From an uncultured Planctomycetota bacterium (GTDB lineage: Bacteria > Planctomycetota > Planctomycetia > Gemmatales > HRBIN36), in the NCBI GenBank assembly GCA_937944855.1, contig CALFAY010000007.1:1-35322 (forward strand): 35,322 nucleotides of DNA. The letters run 5' to 3'. How positions within the stretch are numbered: the first letter of the stretch is position 1; every line of letters begins with the position of its first letter. The position numbers were made by a program, and so were the translations under genes. The notes below the pieces were generated by a model. That model searched no databases, was not told the DNA's origin, and saw only the letters and a program-made list of their open reading frames with translations. Positions 32,998 to 35,322 of the stretch are shown here, piece by piece.

Positions 32998-33277
32998 CCC
33001 AAGGCAACTCTTCGGTCAGCCCGTAGCGGTTCTTGGCCACGCACGACGGCCCGCCGACGGTACGGAGGATCCGTTCGCCGCCGCGGACGGGGAGCCACTT
33101 GACGTGGCCGAAGTTGAGTTGCTGCAGGCGCTCGACTAGCTGGCGGCGTGCCGGGGTGAGCGAGGACTTGGTCCGGACGAACACCGGGTTCGGGGCTTGC
33201 GAGCCCATCGTGCTCTTGCCGATACCGGGCGTGCCGTAGACGAGCAGCCGGGGCGGCCGCGGGGTGCGGCCGCTCAT
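32998..33277 (-). pseudogene. Phage-type P-loop ATPase, internally deleted remnant
   Basis: The frame starts MSGRTPRPPRLLVYGTPGIG and keeps a Walker A motif (GTPGIGKST), as in phage AAA/RecA-like ATPases (Sak4/AAA_24 type) where the phrase PRLLVYG-x-x-GIGKST is common. The next segment (LTPARRQLVERLQQLNFGHV) looks like a different planctomycete phage-associated protein. The last piece, GGPSCVAKNRYGLTEELP, resembles the C-terminal part of the same ATPase family. Walker B and the core are missing, so the three pieces are a collapsed prophage cassette. It faces the converging secreted-protein gene; the open frame continues past the recognisable part. The family names are from memory of motifs. 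Confidence 0.5.
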
Positions 33278-33354
33278 TGGTGGTAGACCGACGTTGTTCG
33301 AGCCGATTATTCTGATCCAGACCAGAAACCTTTTGCTCGTTTCCTTGAAGGGGA

Positions 33355-33906
33355 CTACTTCTGAATTGAGAACGCATAAACGGTGGTTTGTTCGTAAGTC
33401 TTTCCGGGTTGCAGAACGATCGAGGGGAAATTCTTTTGGTTGATTGAATCGGGGAAATGTTGTGTTTCTAGGCAGAAGCCACCATATTGTTTGTAAGTAG
33501 CGCCACCCTTACCTTTCGTCTTTCCATCAAGGAAATTCCCCGTGTAAAGTTGAATTCCCGGTTCCGTAGTCAGCACCTCCATCACACGGCCCGATTTCGG
33601 ATCGGTCACACGGGCTGCCAACCGAAGCCCCTTCCCTTCTCGGAGAACGTAGTTCAGATCGTAACCCACCGGATCGGCCTTGATCTCTTTAATCCGTTTA
33701 CCAATCGGTGTGGCTGTGGTGAAATCGAAAGGGGTGTCTTTGACCGATTCGAGTTTACCCGTAGGAATTAAATTTTTATCCGTGGGGGTATACTGATCGG
33801 CAGCAATCATTAATTGGTGATCGAGGATGTCGCCGCTATCGTGGCCGGCCAGATTAAAATAGGCATGTTGAGTTAAATTCACCGGTGTGGCTTTGTCGGT
33901 CGTGGC
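33355..33906 (-). pseudogene. galM: Aldose 1-epimerase, 5'-truncated (C-terminal half)
   Basis: The frame carries [20 protein letters not shown], the centre of galactose mutarotase, and runs to a normal stop (TAG). The active-site His (QHAYFNL) and the later [12 protein letters not shown], with the Glu that acts as base in the family, are kept. The N-terminal half, which holds the first substrate-binding residues, is missing: about 185 of the usual 350-380 residues remain. No start codon with ribosome site exists. The DNA is clearly AT-richer than the surroundings (for example TTTAATCCG, AAATTTTTATCC), suggesting recent acquisition. The 5' cut at about 33906 abuts the start of the DUF1207-like fragment on the other strand. 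Confidence 0.85.
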
Positions 33907-33908
33907 GT

Positions 33909-34031
33909 GATCCCGAGCGTCGGCCTTTCTTCCGCGTGGTGACGCAGTTTTATTCGGGCCGTTCGCCTTACGGTCACTTCAGCAACGAAACCGAGAAATG
34001 GGTTGCGTTCGGCGTGGCCCTCGACTACTGA
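33909..34031 (+). pseudogene. DUF1207-like protein, 3' end only
   Basis: A plus-strand frame reads [20 protein letters not shown] then VAFGVALDY and a TGA stop. This is like the last beta strands of planctomycete/proteobacterial DUF1207 outer-membrane-type proteins (strand, GxSPxGQF turn, final FGxGxxxxY). Only about 40 codons remain, with no start. Its stop lies 6 bp before the ATG of the next small membrane protein, an operon-like spacing that was probably inherited from the intact gene. The family match is tentative. Confidence 0.45.
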
Positions 34032-34037
34032 CTCAGG

Positions 34038-34307
34038 ATGAACCGTTCCGCTTCTGACTCGTCCCGGCAACCGCCGTCGCCCCCCGGAGCGTCCTCCACC
34101 CGTCGGATCGAGGGGCGGCAGCGCTGGCTCGTGCTCGGCTGGTTCATCACGCTGTTCGGCGGTCTGACCATTGAAATCTGCGTGCTGTTGGCCTGTTGCG
34201 GTCTGCCCGCCGAGCCGCTCACGTACGGCGTCGTGATCGGCATGGGCATCGTGGGACTGGGGCTGATTCTTCTCTGGGCAAGTGGGCCGCGCGAGCCTTC
34301 GCCATGA
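34038..34307 (+). CDS. Small membrane protein with two helices, unknown function
   Basis: 89 residues: a polar, Ser/Pro/Arg-rich N-terminus of about 30 residues, then two transmembrane segments at about 30-52 (WLVLGWFITLFGGLTIEICV) and 62-82 (YGVVIGMGIVGLGLILLWAS), and a short polar end. ATG 34038 has only CAGG upstream. It follows the DUF1207-like remnant closely, so it probably lost its original promoter with the truncation of that gene. It could still be expressed from read-through. Confidence 0.6.
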   Translation: MNRSASDSSRQPPSPPGASSTRRIEGRQRWLVLGWFITLFGGLTIEICVLLACCGLPAEPLTYGVVIGMGIVGLGLILLWASGPREPSP

Positions 34308-34340
34308 AAGCGAGCGGCAAACGGGAGCTTGCCGGTCCCC

Positions 34341-35322
34341 TCACGGCAACGGCGGCAACGCTCCGACCGGCTGGCCGTTGCTTCCTGCGGAATTCAAGGG
34401 GCTGTCAGCGGGATAACGGAGGAAGTTTTCGGCAGTTGGATCACTGATGGGCAGGTCGAAACTGAGACGGCTCAACTTCACGGTGGCGACGGCGGCCAGG
34501 TTGCCGGTCGGGGTTCGGCTGTCGTACACGTTGCCTTCTCCGACGATGTAACCGCTCAGCCCGTCGGGATCGGGTTCATTCTCGATCACGCCGACTCCGC
34601 CCCCTTCCGCTCCGCCGAGCCGGTAAAAGAGGTTGTTCATCAGCCGGAATTCACTGTCCAGCCGCATCCGCTGTTGGAGTTTCAAGGCTGCGGCGCAGTC
34701 CCAGAAGGTATTTCCCAGCAGGACCGTCCGGACGGCCGGAGCGTTGGGGGCCGACGCAGGCAGCAGAATTGCCGGCACCTTGTTGCCGACGAAAAGGTTT
34801 CTCTCGAACAGGATGCCGACGTTGGGCGAGCCGAGAAGCACCACCGCCACCCCGAACGGTCCCTGGAAGCGGCAGCCGATGAACTGGACGTAGCGGTTGG
34901 GCATCACCGGGGCGTCCGGGTTGGGTGCCGCCGGGCCGAACGACACTGCCGATTCCGCCGGTGTATCGGCAGCCTGGACCTGACACTCCACGAAGCGTAC
35001 TTCCCGTCCCCGCACCGCTTCGCAACCGTCCAGCCGCACCGCTGAACGCCGATGGCCTGTCAGTCGCAACTGCTCGAAGCGGCTGCCGGGGCAGGCTCCT
35101 GTGACGCGGATCAGATCGTCGCACGACGAGCCTCCGTGGAGCACGAAGCCCTTGAGTACGAAATCTTCGATGCGGTCCAGAACCAGGATCGGCTCGCTGC
35201 CCCGAGCGCGGAGGATGGCGGTTTCGCCCAGGGCGTTCGGCTCTGCCTCGACGAGCAGATTGCGTTTGCCCAGTCCATTGGCCAGGTTGATGACCAGGCT
35301 TTCCTCGTAAACCTCCTGATCG
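34341..35322 (-). CDS. Right-handed parallel beta-helix protein, C-terminal part (cut by right edge)
   Basis: The frame is open from the right edge to a TGA at 34341, giving about 326 residues. Short hydrophobic coils recur every 20-25 residues (ILVLDRIEDFVLKGFVLHG, FEQLRLTGHRRSAVRLDG, YVQFIGCRFQGPFGVAVVL, ILFERNLFVGNKVPAILL, TVLLGNTFWDCAAALKL, FRLMNNLFYRLGG), the pattern of a pectate-lyase-like beta-helix. The end (ENFLRYPADSPLNSAG) is like the C-terminal tails of planctomycete kinase-linked beta-helix proteins. In Gemmata-type genomes such domains often sit behind a Ser/Thr kinase, but the N-terminus is outside the window, so this is inference. Likely extracellular. Confidence 0.85.
   Translation of the reverse strand, partial: DQEVYEESLVINLANGLGKRNLLVEAEPNALGETAILRARGSEPILVLDRIEDFVLKGFVLHGGSSCDDLIRVTGACPGSRFEQLRLTGHRRSAVRLDGCEAVRGREVRFVECQVQAADTPAESAVSFGPAAPNPDAPVMPNRYVQFIGCRFQGPFGVAVVLLGSPNVGILFERNLFVGNKVPAILLPASAPNAPAVRTVLLGNTFWDCAAALKLQQRMRLDSEFRLMNNLFYRLGGAEGGGVGVIENEPDPDGLSGYIVGEGNVYDSRTPTGNLAAVATVKLSRLSFDLPISDPTAENFLRYPADSPLNSAGSNGQPVGALPPLP

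Overview
The window looks like a chromosomal segment of a planctomycete, most likely from the Gemmata group (Gemmatales). This is inferred from content, not from a database search. The signs are a transmembrane Ser/Thr kinase with a planctomycete-type lipocalin-like domain and leucine-rich repeats, a short sigma factor of the planctomycete ECF type next to it, a DUF1207-like fragment, a very large alpha-2-macroglobulin, high GC, weak Shine-Dalgarno sites, and many secreted proteins of unknown function.

Layout. (1) 1-3.2 kb is accessory in character. It holds a SNF2-type helicase cut by the left edge, a decayed recombinase-associated HTH fragment just beyond the 3' end of tRNA-Arg(ACG), and two small proteins. 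(2) 3.2-20.3 kb is mostly housekeeping or envelope genes: a 2061-aa alpha-2-macroglobulin lipoprotein-like protein, endonuclease III, a TPR membrane protein in an operon with ScpB, an M32 carboxypeptidase, an orphan sensor histidine kinase, a TrmB-like methyltransferase and DNA topoisomerase I. (3) 20.4-27.7 kb is an envelope and proteolysis block: a PpiD/SurA-like membrane chaperone, a conserved small protein, a conserved protein of unknown function, a thioredoxin-like/CXXCH/double-PDZ protein, and a DUF885 metallopeptidase-like protein. (4) 27.9-33 kb is a signalling block: an ECF sigma factor, a secreted protein, the Ser/Thr kinase, and another secreted protein, all on the plus strand. (5) 33-34 kb is a graveyard of gene pieces: a phage-type P-loop ATPase scar, the 3' part of galM, and the 3' end of a DUF1207-like gene. 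The last two are cut at one shared breakpoint. (6) 34-35.3 kb has a small membrane protein and the C-terminal part of a parallel beta-helix protein running off the right edge.

The most unusual observations are these. The kinase start lies in an exact 36-bp direct repeat (period 70 bp) with a C9 tract between the copies; this creates an out-of-frame upstream start with a better ribosome site, and losing one C would fuse it to the kinase. The macroglobulin contains a segment with 10 tryptophans in about 50 residues. The TrmB-like enzyme lacks the usual catalytic DPW motif. One secreted protein joins a Trx-like domain, a possible haem c site and two PDZ domains. The head-to-head breakpoint of galM and DUF1207 fragments marks a rearrangement. 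No complete new defence system is visible, but the left-edge helicase and decayed tRNA-linked element suggest a defence or integration island continuing to the left.
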